Shown: positions 22,789 to 35,270, counted from the first letter of the stretch. The stretch: DNA of 64,000 nucleotides from Paraspadella gotoi (GCA_051294375.1 JBJCIZ010000028.1:124001-188000), one strand, 5' to 3'. Notes: generated by a model not told the origin, from the sequence alone. Numbers and translations: made by a program.

Positions 22789-23646
22789 GATGACTCAGCC
22801 GCCCCATGAGAGTCATGAAAGTCATGTCAGGGTGTCATGGGTAGCAGGGAAACAGGAGCGACATGGTGATACTCTGACGGAATGTCACGGTGCCACGGTG
22901 ACCGACTTTATTGCTTCATAACAGACATATTGAAATTCAACTGCATTCTTGTCCGACCTGATATTACTTTCTACAATGATTAAAGATTTAAAAAAATGCT
23001 GATTTAAGTATTAACAGAAATTTAAGTTCAATTTAAATTTAAATACAAAATTCGTTGTATTTGACATCGCCTTTGTTATTGACATAGTCGTCGTCATCGT
23101 CGTCATCATCATCGTCATCTTTCATGGCGCCAATCAACTGCGCCCATCGATTCGTGACGTCATAAATGAGACACTTTTTTATTGTCTACGAGTGTACTAG
23201 ATATAAAGAGTTAAACTTATTACATCTAATATAATTAATTAATTTCAACTCGTTTTTATCAAATCAATCACCCCCTTTTTTAGCTTCATTTCTAAGAATG
23301 ACAAGAAAGTTTTTAATATTTTAATTTTTTCATTTATTTATCATTTCCTAAGATTTCTTTCATTCAATTTCCTCTTTTTCCTGTTTTGATTTTTTTCCCT
23401 TTTCTCGAAAAAAATGACTAATTTCCCTCGGCTCAAACTCTCCTTCGAGACTCTCTCACTATCTGTCTCTCTTTCTTTTTTCTTGTCTTTCTTTTTTTTC
23501 TCTTCTTTTTTTTTTTTCTTCTTTCTTACTTTCCTACTTTCTTTCCTTATTTATCTCATTCTTTCTCTCTTTCTCTTTCTTTCTCTCTTACTCCCTTCGT
23601 CTCTCTTTCTCTTAACCTTTCCCTATATCTCTCATCTCTTTCCCTT

Positions 23647-23690
<44 letters not shown>

Positions 23691-24005
23691 CCTTTCCTCC
23701 TCTCTCTCGCCCCTCCCTCCCTGCTCCTCCTCCTTCTCCCTCCGTCTCTCCCTCTTCATCTAGCATGCGAAAATGTCCTCCACTCTCTGCCCAAGGAATT
23801 TCTCCAATTTCTTTTCCCCCAAAAAAATTCTCACTCAATCGTTCACGACCTTAAGAGAAGCGGTTCCTCCCCGCCTTACTTTCTGCCCTTTTCTCCCCCT
23901 CCCCGCGGTTCTAAGGGCTGTTTTAAAGGCTGTTTTTGACCGGAGAGTCAATTGAGGAACCGACAGATTTATGGCTCCAAGGGTTTTTTTTCCAATAGTT
24001 TTATC

Positions 24006-24350
24006 GGCACTATTTTCTAAGAGCTCCCAAATTTTGCTTCTAATAACTGAAATTGATTTTAAATAAATTATTTAACTTTAATAATTTATCAAATTATTAA
24101 CCCAATCTTTAAGCATAATTCCTATCCTTAACTCCTAACCATAACCTCATCCCAAACCTTAATTCATACTTATAACTCAAGTCCCAAAACTTATCTGCTA
24201 AACATAAACCTTAACCTTATTTATTATCAAAATTTATAACCAAATCTTTCACCTTACTCTTAAACTTAAAGCTTAACCTAATACATTTTACTTATAATTT
24301 TGGTTAATTCTGAATTAAAACTAAAATGGGGCCCTTTTGAAAAATATGGC
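24006..24350. mobile_element. MITE-like element 2 (opposite orientation)
   Basis: The left end GGCACTATTTTCTAAGAGCT and the right end GGCCCTTTTGAAAAATATGG are inverted relatives of the family ends. The inside carries CCTAACC and CTTAACC words, the complement of the TTAGGG-like core. Confidence 0.55.
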
Positions 24351-24942
24351 GGTTCTCCCCCTTTTACTACTACTAACCTCGCGTGAATACAAATAGGGTA
24401 AATGGAATCCGGGGATTTATTACAACCAATATTTTCGTTTAAGCGGGATTATATTTTTTTCCTTCATGCGGCACGGCATTCTTATAAGAAAATTTTTTAT
24501 GGTTGGTGGATATTTATATTTTTAATACAATATTTTTTAAAAAATATAATAAAGATTTATTTGTAAAAAATATTATATAACAAATATAACTGTTTTTTTG
24601 TAAATAAAACTCACTGAGTAAACTTTTTTGATTTCTGTTTGAATAGAATAGCTCTGTATTAATATTAACATAACATGCTTATCAAATTATTGATCAGTTT
24701 TGGCTAACAAAGGAACCTTATTTTTTAAATACAGTTTGGTAACATGCAAAAGTTTAGTTGACATAAGTTTTTGTTAGATTAATTGAATGATAAATGTTCA
24801 ATAAATGAAATAATAAACAATAACTTTCAGCTCTTTCGTCTTTACCATGAAGCGAGGGAACGCGTAACGCGAAATATTTATCGCCGGTGGGACACAGTGA
24901 GAATATCAGGCCTAAAAAAAAAAGGGGGGGAAAGAGGGGGAA

Positions 24943-24981
<39 letters not shown>

Positions 24982-25744
24982 ATCTTTGAGTGAGAAATGG
25001 ACCCGTCCGGACTTCGGGGTTGGGAACGACTTTTAACGGAAACTCCGACGCCCTTTCCCTTTTCTAGTAGCAGGGGATATAGATCCTGGCCAATGTAAAT
25101 TTCCCCTTTTTTGCTTTTTTCTGGTTTCTTTTTTGTTTTTGTTTTTTGTTTTTTGTTTTTTTTTTGTAAAATCCAATCTTTCTCCTCCAAACAATTGATT
25201 GGGTGAAAAAAAATCCGAACGAAAAATTTCAAAATAAATTCTTTCTCAACCAGATGGCGCCCACGATTTTACCCACGTAATTTTCTCGAGGTCGCGCAAT
25301 TTTGCAACTCTTCATTTTTTTGTTTTCCTCCTTTAAACCAGCCAACTATATCCACAAATTTGATGTGAACCGATCAACCACAACTCCTTTCGTAATAAAC
25401 TTTCACTTTTTGTCCACAAATACCTGTTTTTTTTTGTTTTCCTCCTTTAAACCAGCCACGTACATTCATAACTTTGATGTGAACCGATCAACCACAACTC
25501 CTTTCGTAATAAACTTGCCTTTTTCGTCCACAAATACCTTTTTTTTTTGTCCCCTTCAATCCACGGAGCTTCTTTGCCCACAACTGGACTGTACAATCAG
25601 CTAACTTTTGTTTGGCCCTAAACCTTCATACAAGCAAATTATATTTTTTCCAACAAAGACTTTCTTACAAGAAGCTTTCTTTTACAGCTCTTCCTAGCTT
25701 ACATACGTTTTTGCCTACTAGTCGCCGACAATTTAATTAAATTC

Positions 25745-25991
25745 GGCCTTATTTTCCAAAAACGCACCGTTTCATCTTGGATTCGGAATCGAATTTTTTT
25801 TTTAGGTTTTAAGTTTAGGTTTCGGGATTAAGTTAGGGATTAGTTTATTAATTAATATTAAGAATTAGGTTAATGTTTAAGGTTTAGGATTACAGATAGT
25901 GTTATAGATTAAGGATTAGAGTTTAGGGTACAGGTTATGGATTGAATAATAATAGTAATTCTTAATCTTAATATTAGTAATAATAATAATA

Positions 25992-26046
<55 letters not shown>

Positions 26047-26128
26047 GAGTTAAATATCAGGGTCCAAATTAAAGTTCAACGATTTTAAAAAAAATGAAAT
26101 AAAGGACTTTCGGGAAATAAGCTTCGCC
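25745..26128. mobile_element. MITE-like element 3
   Basis: The left end GGCCTTATTTTCCAAAAACG mirrors the right end GACTTTCGGGAAATAAGCTT. The inside has TTAGG-type words and a (TAA)n run at about 25975-26045. It ends 43 bases before the TM3-4 exon. Confidence 0.55.
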
Positions 26129-26170
26129 ACGGCCTTTAAAACTCTGCCCTGTCCCATACCCCGTCTACAG

Positions 26171-26322
26171 TCGGTTCTCTCCATGAGCGCTACCTGCCCA
26201 CGCCCATCTGTTACCCGATGCAACCTCGGATGGACTTTCAACCATCAAACACGTGAGGAGGATGCTTTGTCTTCTCATACTCTCTCTCGCCCTCCTCTTC
26301 AACATCCCCAAGATTCTTCGAG
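26171..26322 (+). CDS. Class A GPCR exon: end of TM3, ERY motif, TM4
   Basis: The acceptor CTACAG precedes TC that completes a Val codon with the previous exon. The frame reads VGSLHERYL, the E/DRY-type motif. After a single-base slip near 26235-26250 the sequence reads HVRRMLCLLILSLALLFNIP, a typical TM4, and ends at CGAG|GTTTGA in phase 1. The intervening loop is damaged here, but bases from the decayed second copy (33289-33434) would give LAIC after ERY, as in many peptide receptors. Exon phases on both sides agree with the neighbouring GPCR exons. Confidence 0.65.
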
Positions 26323-26486
26323 GTTTGATGGGGTTGAGGGATGGGGGAGGGCGGAGAGGGGGTACTGGGGTTGTGGGTGCTGGGGTTGTGGATGGGATTG
26401 CTGAAATTGAGGGTTTGGGTATGCAGGAGGTGAGACTCTGAAGAGTCACGAAGACGTCTTTTTTCCGTGAATGCAATAACAAAGTG

Positions 26487-26700
26487 AAGAGACAGTAATT
26501 ATTGATATGTGTTAGTGACAGAACCTGAGCTTCGCATCAGGCTGTAACACCATGTTACAGGCGGGTTAAGCGCCCCGTCCCTATTAACTGCTAGGCGACC
26601 ACTGGGCTAGAACCCCGGACCTTTGGGTTGGGAGGCGAATGACTTGCCTCCGGGACCAATGGCCGCTGATGAACGGTCGGTGGATTTTAGTCCACCATAG
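26487..26700 (-). mobile_element. tRNA-derived SINE-like element, copy 2
   Basis: Same family as the copy at 18396: B-box-like GGTTCTAGCCC on the minus strand, GAACCCCGGACCTTTGGGTT on the plus strand, and the GTTACAGGCGGGTTAAGC body. Confidence 0.65.
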
Positions 26701-27689
26701 GAGTAACTTTGCCATCTATATTGAGTTACATACGAACTTTAAGCTAGCAATAAAACAGTCACTATTTCTGTGACTATTTTTTTTTTAACCCATTCTGACT
26801 GTAAATGTAGATTTTTTTTTAAACATGGACGGCGAAGTGAGGTTCCTCTTTCCGCGTCCATGAAACACGAGCTGAAACGGATATCGTCTTTTATTCTTTA
26901 TACGATTTCTTTGAAACAAAAGGTAGCGCTAGTAGTCTCGTATGTAACGAGTCGTAGTCACTTTACTAGCATCTAGGTTCTTATAGAAAAAAATCTTAAA
27001 AGCATAAGGATCGTCGCAATAGCATAAGAAAAATCTGGATTGACGACAAATTTTGATACTAAAAAAAATAAAATTTGAGAAAAGAAAATTAAATTATAAA
27101 CAAAGAAAAATGTTATTTTGCGATTGTCAATAAAAAAAAAAGTACGGAAGAAAATTACAAAATGATAACATGCACGAATGCGATGCCTAATTTTAAGAGT
27201 TCAATCCTAATGCAATTTTTTTAAAAATAAAAACGCAGAGAGAATTGGATAAATTATTGTGCAAAAGAAGAGTNNNNNNNNNNNNNNNNNNNNNNNNNGC
27301 TACAAAAGAAAATTAAAGTTACAGTTTCTGAAAAAAAAAAAAGAAAAAAAAACAATTAAAAATTTTTTTAAAAAACCCGATGTTGCGATAGCAAAATTGA
27401 TAAAACATGCACGAATGCGATGCCATTTTAAGAGTTCAATCCTAATGCAATTTTTTTTAAAAATAAAAACGCAGAGAGAATTGGATAAATTATTGTGCCA
27501 AAAGAAGAGTTGTGAGAGAGAGAAGAAGAGAAAAGTTTTAACAAGCAAATGTGGTGAGACAGAATAGTGGTCAGAGATGAGGACAGGGTAAGTTGAACAC
27601 AGATTGAGTTATCTTAAAGTGACATTAAATAATGAATATTCAAACATTTTTATTCCAAACCGCGTGGAAAAAACCGAGCAGTATAGTGG
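26701..27689. other. Intron DNA with a duplicated segment around a gap
   Basis: A segment containing AACGCAGAGAGAATTGGATA appears at about 27165-27273 and again at 27404-27512, on either side of a 25-N gap (27274-27298). No exon seen. Confidence 0.7.
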
Positions 27690-27895
27690 ACTAAAATTTA
27701 CCAACCATTCATCAGCGGCCAATGGTGCAGGAGACAAGTCATTCGCCTCCCAGCCCAAAGGTCGCCGAGCAGTTAAGAGGGAGGGGCGCGCTTAACCCGC
27801 CTGTAATACGGTGTTACAGTCTGATCCGAAGCTCAGGAACAACTTACATTGAACGGTTGAACGGTTGTCACTAACTCATAACTGTCTCTTTAGCA
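27690..27895 (+). mobile_element. tRNA-derived SINE-like element, copy 3 (plus strand)
   Basis: The element reads CAGCGGCCAATGGTGCAGGA, AAGTCATTCGCCTCCCAGCC, then CTTAACCCGCCTGTAATACG. The B-box part is shortened (AAAGGTCGCCGAGC). It is opposite in orientation to the other four copies. Confidence 0.65.
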
Positions 27896-28021
27896 GTTGC
27901 TTTTGCTGCATCAAAGAAAACATTATATCCAAGAATTTCAAAACAATCGTTTAAAAGCCAAGAAAGTATTATTTGAATATTTATTCAGATTTTAATAATT
28001 ATTAACAGTTTTAGAATAACT

Positions 28022-28383
28022 CTATAATTCACTTTGTCGGTCCGTCGGACCGCCCCCTCAATTTTGTCAGGCATTCACTTATATCATGTCAGAACATCGA
28101 ATTATGATAAATTATACAAAAAAAACTATGTCTGTCCGTCTGTCTGTCCGTCCCACCTTAGCAAAAAACACCAATTACTCGTGATTGGATGGATGGATTG
28201 GAATGAAATTTTGTGTGTGGGTAGGGAAGTGTGTGATTGAACTGGATATGAAGTTTTGATGGAATCGTCCGAGTGGAAATGAGTTTAAACGGAAAAAAAT
28301 GTCACTATTTGAACACAAATTACTCATGAGTGGATTGACTTGGAATTTTGTATTTGGGTAGAAAAGTGCGTGATTAAACTGGA
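28022..28383 (+). repeat. Dispersed repeat family A, copy cut by a gap
   Basis: It starts AATTCACTTTGTCGGTCCGT, continues through CGAATTATGATAAATTAT and (CTGTCCGT)n, then two rounds of the AATTTTGTGTGTGGGTAGG unit. It is cut by the 100-N gap. Confidence 0.8.
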
Positions 28384-28483
28384 NNNNNNNNNNNNNNNNN
28401 NNNNNNNNNNNNNNNNNNNNNNNNNNNNNNNNNNNNNNNNNNNNNNNNNNNNNNNNNNNNNNNNNNNNNNNNNNNNNNNNNNN
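28384..28483. other. Assembly gap (100 N) between repeat family A and copy B
   Basis: Exactly 100 Ns, a size commonly used for gaps of unknown length. Copy B of the near-duplicate block begins directly after it. Confidence 0.9.
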
Positions 28484-29418
28484 GACAGAGCGCAACTCGA
28501 GTCAACTGAAAAATGTATTTCCGTTTTTTACACGTTTGTTGTCGCGCCATTAAACTTCCTCTTTTGTCGGCCAAAGTGTCGGCTAATATATATATATACA
28601 TATCTCTCTCTCTCTCTCCCTCTCCCCTCTCTCTCTCTTCTATCTCTCTCTTTCTATTCTCTCTCTCTCTCTCTCCCTTCTTTGGAACGGAAAGGGGAAG
28701 ATATGAATAATTTGCATTTATAGTAGTTAAATTTATTCCACGGCAAACACCGAGGCGTATTTGATTGGTGAATTTTAATCTCTGCCGAAGAAAATACAAT
28801 TAAAATAAAATAATACGTTTCCGTTTTTTTTAATTTCCTGTAAAAATATTCATACTTTGTTCAAATTTCAAATTACATTTAACAATAAGAAAAGAAATTA
28901 AATTCTGTTACTTGAAAAGTTTTTTAAACCAATGAATAATTCCGTAAACCGTAAAGATGTAAACTTTTTCGTCCCACTCTTCTTGCTCTCTTCTCTCTCG
29001 CTCCACTCTCTATCTCGTTTTAACGATAATCATTAATTAAGAAATCTACAAACTTTTTTGTTACTTCTTTAAATTGGGAAAAAATTTTGGTTTTTAAAAA
29101 AAATCTAAAAAAAATATTTTTTTACCAAACTTTTAAAAAAAAAACATTAAAAACGAAGGTTAACAACTTCAACAAATCTGTCGTGCCCTCTCTACTCATC
29201 TCTCTCTGCTCTCTCTCTTTCTCTCTCTCTCTCTCTTCTCTCTCTCTCTGTCTCTCTTTTCCTAGGAGAATAGAGTCGCTTGAATTCAGAAAGCTGATAT
29301 ATTAAATAAAAAAACCTAATTTCAAGATGAATGCTTTTTCTCTCAAATCGAAAATGAGCGAAAAAAAAAAGGGAAAAGGGATGAAAACTCATTGAAACTC
29401 GGAGAAAATGAAAATCGG

Positions 29419-29679
29419 GGCCTTATATTACCGAAAGCGCCACAATTCATCTTTTAATTCGGATTTATATTTAGGATAAAGTAAGGTATAGGTTAGGTTA
29501 GGTTAGGGATTATGTTAATTATTAGGGTTTAGGCAATTTAGTTATAGGGTTGAGTTTGGGCTAATTTAACGATTAAGGGTTTAAGTTAGGGTCAGATTTA
29601 AGTTATTAATATTTAAGCCTCAAAAATTTAATTCAGATTTCAAATAACAAAATTAGCGGCGCTTTTGGAAAAAAGAGCC
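29419..29679. mobile_element. MITE-like element 1, copy in block B
   Basis: Counterpart of 22391-22648 with the same ends and more indels. Confidence 0.5.
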
Positions 29680-31022
29680 TCCCTTGACAGATTTGGTCGT
29701 TTAGCCTTCATCCCTCTTTAAATATAATATTCCAAGCGGGACACATCTTCTCCCTCTCTTCTCTCTCTCTTTTCTCTCTCTTCTTCCTCTCTTTCTCTCT
29801 CTTGTCTCTATCTCATTGATTACTCGCCGCCCCATGAGGGGGGGGGGGGGGGGTGCAGTCATAAAAGTCAGGTGTCATGAGGTAGCAGGGAAACAGGAGG
29901 CTACATTGGTGCATACTCTGATGGAATTGTCACTGGTGCCACGGGTGAACCGACTTTATCGCTTCATAACAGACATATTTAAAAATCTCAACTGCACATT
30001 CTTGTCCAACCTGATATTACTTTCTTTACAAATGATTAAGTTTTAAAAAATGGCTGATTTAAGTATTAACAGAAATTAAGTTCAATTTAATTTAAATACC
30101 AAAATTCGTTGTATTTGGACAATCGCCTTTGTTATTGACATAGTCGTTCGTCATCGTCGTCATCATCATCGTCATCTTACATGGCGCAATCAATGCTGCC
30201 CACTCATTCGTGACGTTAAAGAGTTAAACTTATTACATCTTAATTATAATTAATAATTTCAACTCGTTTTTATCCATAATCAATCACCCTTTTTTACTTC
30301 ATTTCTAAGTGACAAGAAAGTTTGTTATATTTAACCTTTTCATATGTATCATTTCCTAAGATTTCTTTCATTCAATTTCTTCTTTTTCCTGTTTTGATTT
30401 TTTTTTTCTTCTTCTTCGAAAAAAATGCAACTTTTTAATCTTCCCTCGGTCTCAAATTCTTCTCTTCGAGACTCTCTCACTATCTGTCTCTCTTTCTTTC
30501 TTTCTTTTTTTCTTTTTTTCTTTTCTTTACTTTCTTTCTTTCTTACTTCCTTACTTTCTTTCCTTTATTTATCTCATTCTTTCTCTCTTTTCTCTTTCTT
30601 TCTCTCTTACTCCCTTTCTATTTTCTCTTTTTTTTCTTACCTTTCCCTATATCTCTCTCTCTTTCCCTCTCTCTTCTCTCTCTTCTCTCTCTCTCTCCCC
30701 TTTCCTCCTCTCTCTCCCGCCTCGCCTCCCTCTCTCCTCTTCTTCCTTTTCCTCCCCTCTTCATCTACAATGGCAAATTGTCCTCCTTTCTGCCAAGGGA
30801 AATTTCTCCCAAATTTCCTTTTCCCCCCCAAAAAAAAAATTCTCACTCAATCGTTCCACGACCTTTCAACAGAAAGCGGTTCCTTCCCCGCCTTCCTTTC
30901 TGCCCCTTCTTCTCCCCCTCCCCAGGTTCTAAGGGTGTTTTAAAAGGCTGTTTTTGACCGGGAAGAGTCAATGAGGAACCGACCAGATTTATGGCTCCAA
31001 GTTTTTTTCCAAAAGTTTTATC

Positions 31023-31378
31023 GGCACTATTTCTAAGAGCTCCCAAATTTTTGCTTCTAATTAACTGATAAATTGATTTTAAATAAATGCTTTAACTTGT
31101 AATAATTATCAAATTATTAACTCAATCTTTAAGCATAAATCCTATCCTTTATTCCTAACCCTAACTCCTCATCCTCAAACCTAATCATACTTTAACTCAA
31201 GTCCCAAAACTTATCTGCTAAACATAAACCTTAACCTTATTTATTTATCAAAATTTAATAACCCAAATCTTTTCACGTTACTCTTAAACTTAATAGTATT
31301 AACCTAATACATTTTATTTAATAATTTTGGTTAATTCTGAATTTAAAACTAAAAATGGGCCCTTTTGAAAAATATGGC
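31023..31378. mobile_element. MITE-like element 2, copy in block B
   Basis: Counterpart of 24006-24350; ends GGCACTATTTCTAAGAGCTC and CCCTTTTGAAAAATATGGC. Confidence 0.5.
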
Positions 31379-32642
31379 GGTTTTCCCCCTTTTACACTAC
31401 TAAACCTCGCGTTGAATACAAATAGGGTAAAAGGAATCGGGGATTTATTACAACCAGATATTTTCGTTAAGCGGAATTATATTTTTTTCCTTCATTGCGT
31501 CACGGCATTTCCTGTAAGAAAAATTTTTTTATGGTTGGTGGATATTTACATTTTTAATACAATATTTCTTTTATAAAATATAATGAAGCATTAATTTATT
31601 AATATAATATTATATTAACAAATATAACTGTTTGCTAAAATTAAAAACTCACTGAGTAAACTTTTGATTTCTGTTGAATTGAATAGCTCTGGATTAATAT
31701 TAACATAACATGCTTATCAAATTATTGATCAGTTTTAGCGCTCAACCAAAGGAAACCTTATTTTTTAAATACAGTTTAACATGCAAAAGTTTAGTGACAT
31801 AAGTCTTTGTTAGGATTAATTGAATTGACTTAAATGTTCAATAAATGAATAATAAAACAATTCAAACTTTTAGCTCTTTACGTCTTACCATGACATGCGA
31901 CATCGGACACGCGTAACGACGAAATATTTATGCTTGGTGGGACACAGTGAAAACTATCTAGGATAAAAAAAAAGAGAGGGGGAAAGAAGAGAGGAGAGAC
32001 GAGAGAAGAGATGAGACGAGAGAGATGTGAAGTGAGGAGAGAGACGATGAGATGGAGAGAGAGAGAGAGAGAATCTCTTGATTGAGAAATGGACCCGTCG
32101 ACTTCGGTTGGGACGACTTTTAAACGGAAACTACCGACGCCCTTTCCCTTTTCTTAGCTGGGGATATAGATCCTGGCAATGTAAAATTTCCCTTTTTGTT
32201 TTTTTCGGTTTCCCTTTTTTGTTTTTGTTTTTGTATTTTTGTTTTTTGTTTTTTTTGTAAAATCCAAATCTTTCTCCTCGAAACAACAATGCCAACTTCT
32301 TCATTTTTTTTTGTTTTCCTCCTTTAACCAGGCCCAACGATATCCAACAAATTTGATGTTGAACCGATCAACCCACAACTCCTTTCCTAATAAAACTTGC
32401 ATTTTTTTGTCCACAAAACTTATTTTTTTTTGTCCCCTTCAATCCACGGACGCTTCTTTGCCCACAAACTGGACAAAGTACAATCGGCTAAGTTTTGTTT
32501 CAGGCCCTAAACCTTCATACAAGCAAATTATATTTTTCCCCGCAAAGACTTCTTTACAAGGAAGCTTTCTTTTACAGCTCTTCCATACTATCAGCTTACA
32601 TACGCTTTGCCTACTAGTCGCCGACAATTTAATTGAATTTCG

Positions 32643-33245
32643 AGCCTTATTTTCCAAAAACGCACCGTTTCATCTTGCGATTCGAATCGAATTTCTTTTT
32701 TTAGGTTTTAAGTTTATGTTTCGGGATTAAAAAAGGGATTAGTTTAATTAATTAATTATAAGAATTAGGTTTAATGTTTAAAAGGTTTAGGATTACAGAT
32801 AGTATTTATACATTAGGATTAGAGTTTTAGGTATCGGTTATGGAATTGAATAATAAAATAATTAATAATTTCTTAATCTTAATAAAAATAATTATAATAA
32901 TAATACACACGAGGTTATTCCATCAAACAAACAAACAAAACAAGCACTAAGTTTTAAGCAAAAAAAAAACATTGATAAAATAGAGAAAAAAAAACAGTTA
33001 TTAAATAAATTACTATTAATTAAAATTTAGAAACAATTAAAAATTGTGAGAATGATGACGATAATGAAATAATAATGAAATAATAATAATAATGAATTAC
33101 TTAATCTAATTAATTTAAGCATTACTTAGATTAATTCGTTTAATAAGAATCAGAGTTAAAATACAGGGTCAAAATTAAAAGGTTACAAACGATTTAAAAA
33201 AAAAAAATGAAATTAAAGACTTTCGGGAAATAGGCTTTCGGCCCA
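32643..33245. mobile_element. MITE-like element 3, copy in block B, enlarged
   Basis: Counterpart of 25745-26128, but the (TAA)n interior is replaced or enlarged by about 200 AT-rich bases (AAACAAACAAACAAAAC, AATAATAATAATGAA). Confidence 0.5.
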
Positions 33246-33288
33246 ACGGCCTTTAAAACTCTGCCCTGTCCCTATACCCCGTCTTCAG

Positions 33289-33434
33289 TGGTTTCTCTCC
33301 ACTCGAGCCTAACTCGCCATCTGTACCCGGATGCACCTCGGATGCGATTTCACCAATCAACACACGTTGCAGAGGATGTGTCTTCTCATACTTCATACTC
33401 GCCCTCCTCTTCAACATCCCCAGATTCTTCCGAG
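33289..33434 (+). pseudogene. Decayed second copy of the GPCR TM3-4 exon
   Basis: It lies at the position in block B equivalent to 26171-26322, flanked by TTCAG and CCGAG|GTTTTG. CTCGCCATCTGTACCC, GATGCACCTCGGATGCG and the TM4 segment CTCGCCCTCCTCTTCAACAT are recognisable. Several indels leave no frame across the exon, and the ERY codons are lost. If spliced it would disrupt the receptor, so it is either a dead duplicate or a poorly resolved second haplotype. Confidence 0.7.
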
Positions 33435-33596
33435 GTTTTGATGGGGTTGAGTGGAATAGGGGGGGCGGAAAGTGGGTTGCTGGGGTTGTGGATGGTATTG
33501 CTGAAATTGGGGTTGGGTATTGCCAGAGGGAGACTCTCAAAGCAGTCACGAAGACCGGTCTTTTTTCTCCATGTGGCAATGCAACAACAAAGTAAG

Positions 33597-33845
33597 GAGA
33601 CAGTGAATTACTTGATATTGTGTTAGTGACAGAACCGTTCAATATGAGCCAGTCCCTGGAGCTTCGGATCAGCACTGTAAGCACCATGATACAGGGCGGG
33701 TTTAAGCGCCCCGTACCCTCTTAGACTGCTAGGCGACCACTTGGGCTAGGATCCCCGGACCTTTGGGTTGGGAGCAAATGACTTGCCTCCGGCATCCAAT
33801 GACGCCTGCATGAACGGTTGGCTGGATTTTAGTTCACCATACTCC
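33597..33845 (-). mobile_element. tRNA-derived SINE-like element, copy 4
   Basis: Counterpart of the SINE at 26487 within block B, with extra bases scattered through it. Confidence 0.6.
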
Positions 33846-34039
33846 CCCCCTCCCGTATGGGAGATCTGTCTTGCATTCCGCTTCAGCTGAATTGTTTGTT
33901 GTTGGTGGAAAGTTCGTCACCAAGTTTTTGCAGGCATGTGCCGCCTGATGTGTGATGGCGGAAAGTGCATCGCCAGGTTGAGTTATGTCGCCTGAAAGTC
34001 GTTGTTACGTTGCTGTGTGTTCGAAAGTCGGGCTCACCA

Positions 34040-34280
34040 TTAAGAGACAGTAATTATTGATATGCTCTGATTAGTGACAGAAACCGTCAATATGAGCAGT
34101 CCCTGAGCTTCGGATCCAGACTGTAAACACCAGTTACAGGCGGGTTAAGGCGCCCCGGACCTAATTAACTGCTAGGCGACACTGCTAGAACCCCGGGACC
34201 TCTTGGGTTGGAGGCGAATGACTTGCCTCCGGGGACCAATGGCCGCTGATGAACGGTTGGTGGATTTTTAGTCCACCATA
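34040..34280 (-). mobile_element. tRNA-derived SINE-like element, copy 5
   Basis: A second SINE in block B only. It repeats AGAGACAGTAATTATTGATA, the GGCGGGTTAAGG body and GACTTGCCTCCGGGGACCAA. About 195 bases of unique sequence separate it from copy 4. Confidence 0.65.
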
Positions 34281-34999
34281 GAGTAACTTTGCCATCTTTA
34301 TATTGAGTTACATACGACACTTTAGCTAGCAATAAACAACAGTCACTATTTCTGTGCCAGTTTTTTTAACCCATATCGATGTAAATGTTAGGATTTTTTT
34401 TTTAAACATGGACGGGAAAGTGAGGTTCCTCATTCCGCAGTCCATGGAAACACGACTGGCTGAAACGGATTATCGTCTTTATTCTTTATACGATTCCTTT
34501 AAAACAAAAGGGTAGCACTAGTAGTCTCGTATGTAACGGAGTCGTTAGTCACATAACTAGCTCCAAATATGAAAATAAACGAGCTACACGGAGTTACGGA
34601 GCATTTTTTACCGTAATAGGGACGGACGAAGGACCGATAGACACGCAGATGTTATACCGAAACACGACGCGACCAAAAAGTGACTAATTTAATATGCTCC
34701 GCGGGCGCAACTAAAATTTTGCGTTCTGTTGGTAATATAATCTGGGGTATATCAGAAAGTTTGGCTAGTGATGTATGTGAACACCAAATTAGATTTCAAT
34801 ATGATTTACTTATATTTTCAAAAATATATACCACATTCACAATTACTGATTAAATAAAGTCGCAAAACAGTGCAGAAGCTCTCTCTCTCTATCTCTCTCT
34901 CACCACTCTCCGTTTCTCTACTCTCTTTTTAAAAAAAGAGTGGCCCAAATGTTAATGCGTTTTCAGTGACTTTTCTTAGCCCGTGTATTAATGATTACC

Positions 35000-35270
35000 T
35001 CAGCATCGGAATTTGTCTTTTATTCTTAGTTTTAAGTATTTCCTGACAAGGCGCCGGCGCAAGCAGTTCATTTAGATTAGGTTTTTTCTTTAACAAATTG
35101 GAGCAACAAACTATAGGCGAGTTATGATAATTTTTTACGTAAAGTGGCACAGCCCGAACAGACCGTCAATACCAACTGTACCGACCAACAGACTCGACCA
35201 AGACCAGACCGAAAAATGTGACTTAGAGAGTTGCCTCCGCGATGACTCTCGGCACCAACCCAGTGCACGA
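35000..35270 (+). repeat. Dispersed repeat family B, copy 1
   Basis: Shares TAGCCCGTGTA, TTCCTGA, AACAAATTGGAGCAACAAACTATA and a GACCGAAAA(A)TGTGACTTA...GAGTTGC...CGCG tail with 39335-39600. A reverse partial copy is at 48350-48470. Confidence 0.75.

Larger units (their letters stand above)
21541..26975. repeat. Near-duplicate block, copy A
   Basis: This block matches 28484-34560 in order and orientation: the AGCGCC-AACTCGAGTCAA start, CT tracts, three MITE-like elements, the TM3-4 exon, a SINE, and GTAGTCTCGTATGTAACGAG at the end. Copy A is the cleaner version, with fewer homopolymer slips. Confidence 0.88.
28484..34560. repeat. Near-duplicate block, copy B (indel-rich)
   Basis: It corresponds to 21541-26975 throughout but differs by many one- and two-base indels, often in homopolymers (for example a G17 run near 29839-29855). 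It has extra sequence near 32900-33110 and an additional SINE with about 200 bases of new sequence at 33846-34280. Confidence 0.88.
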
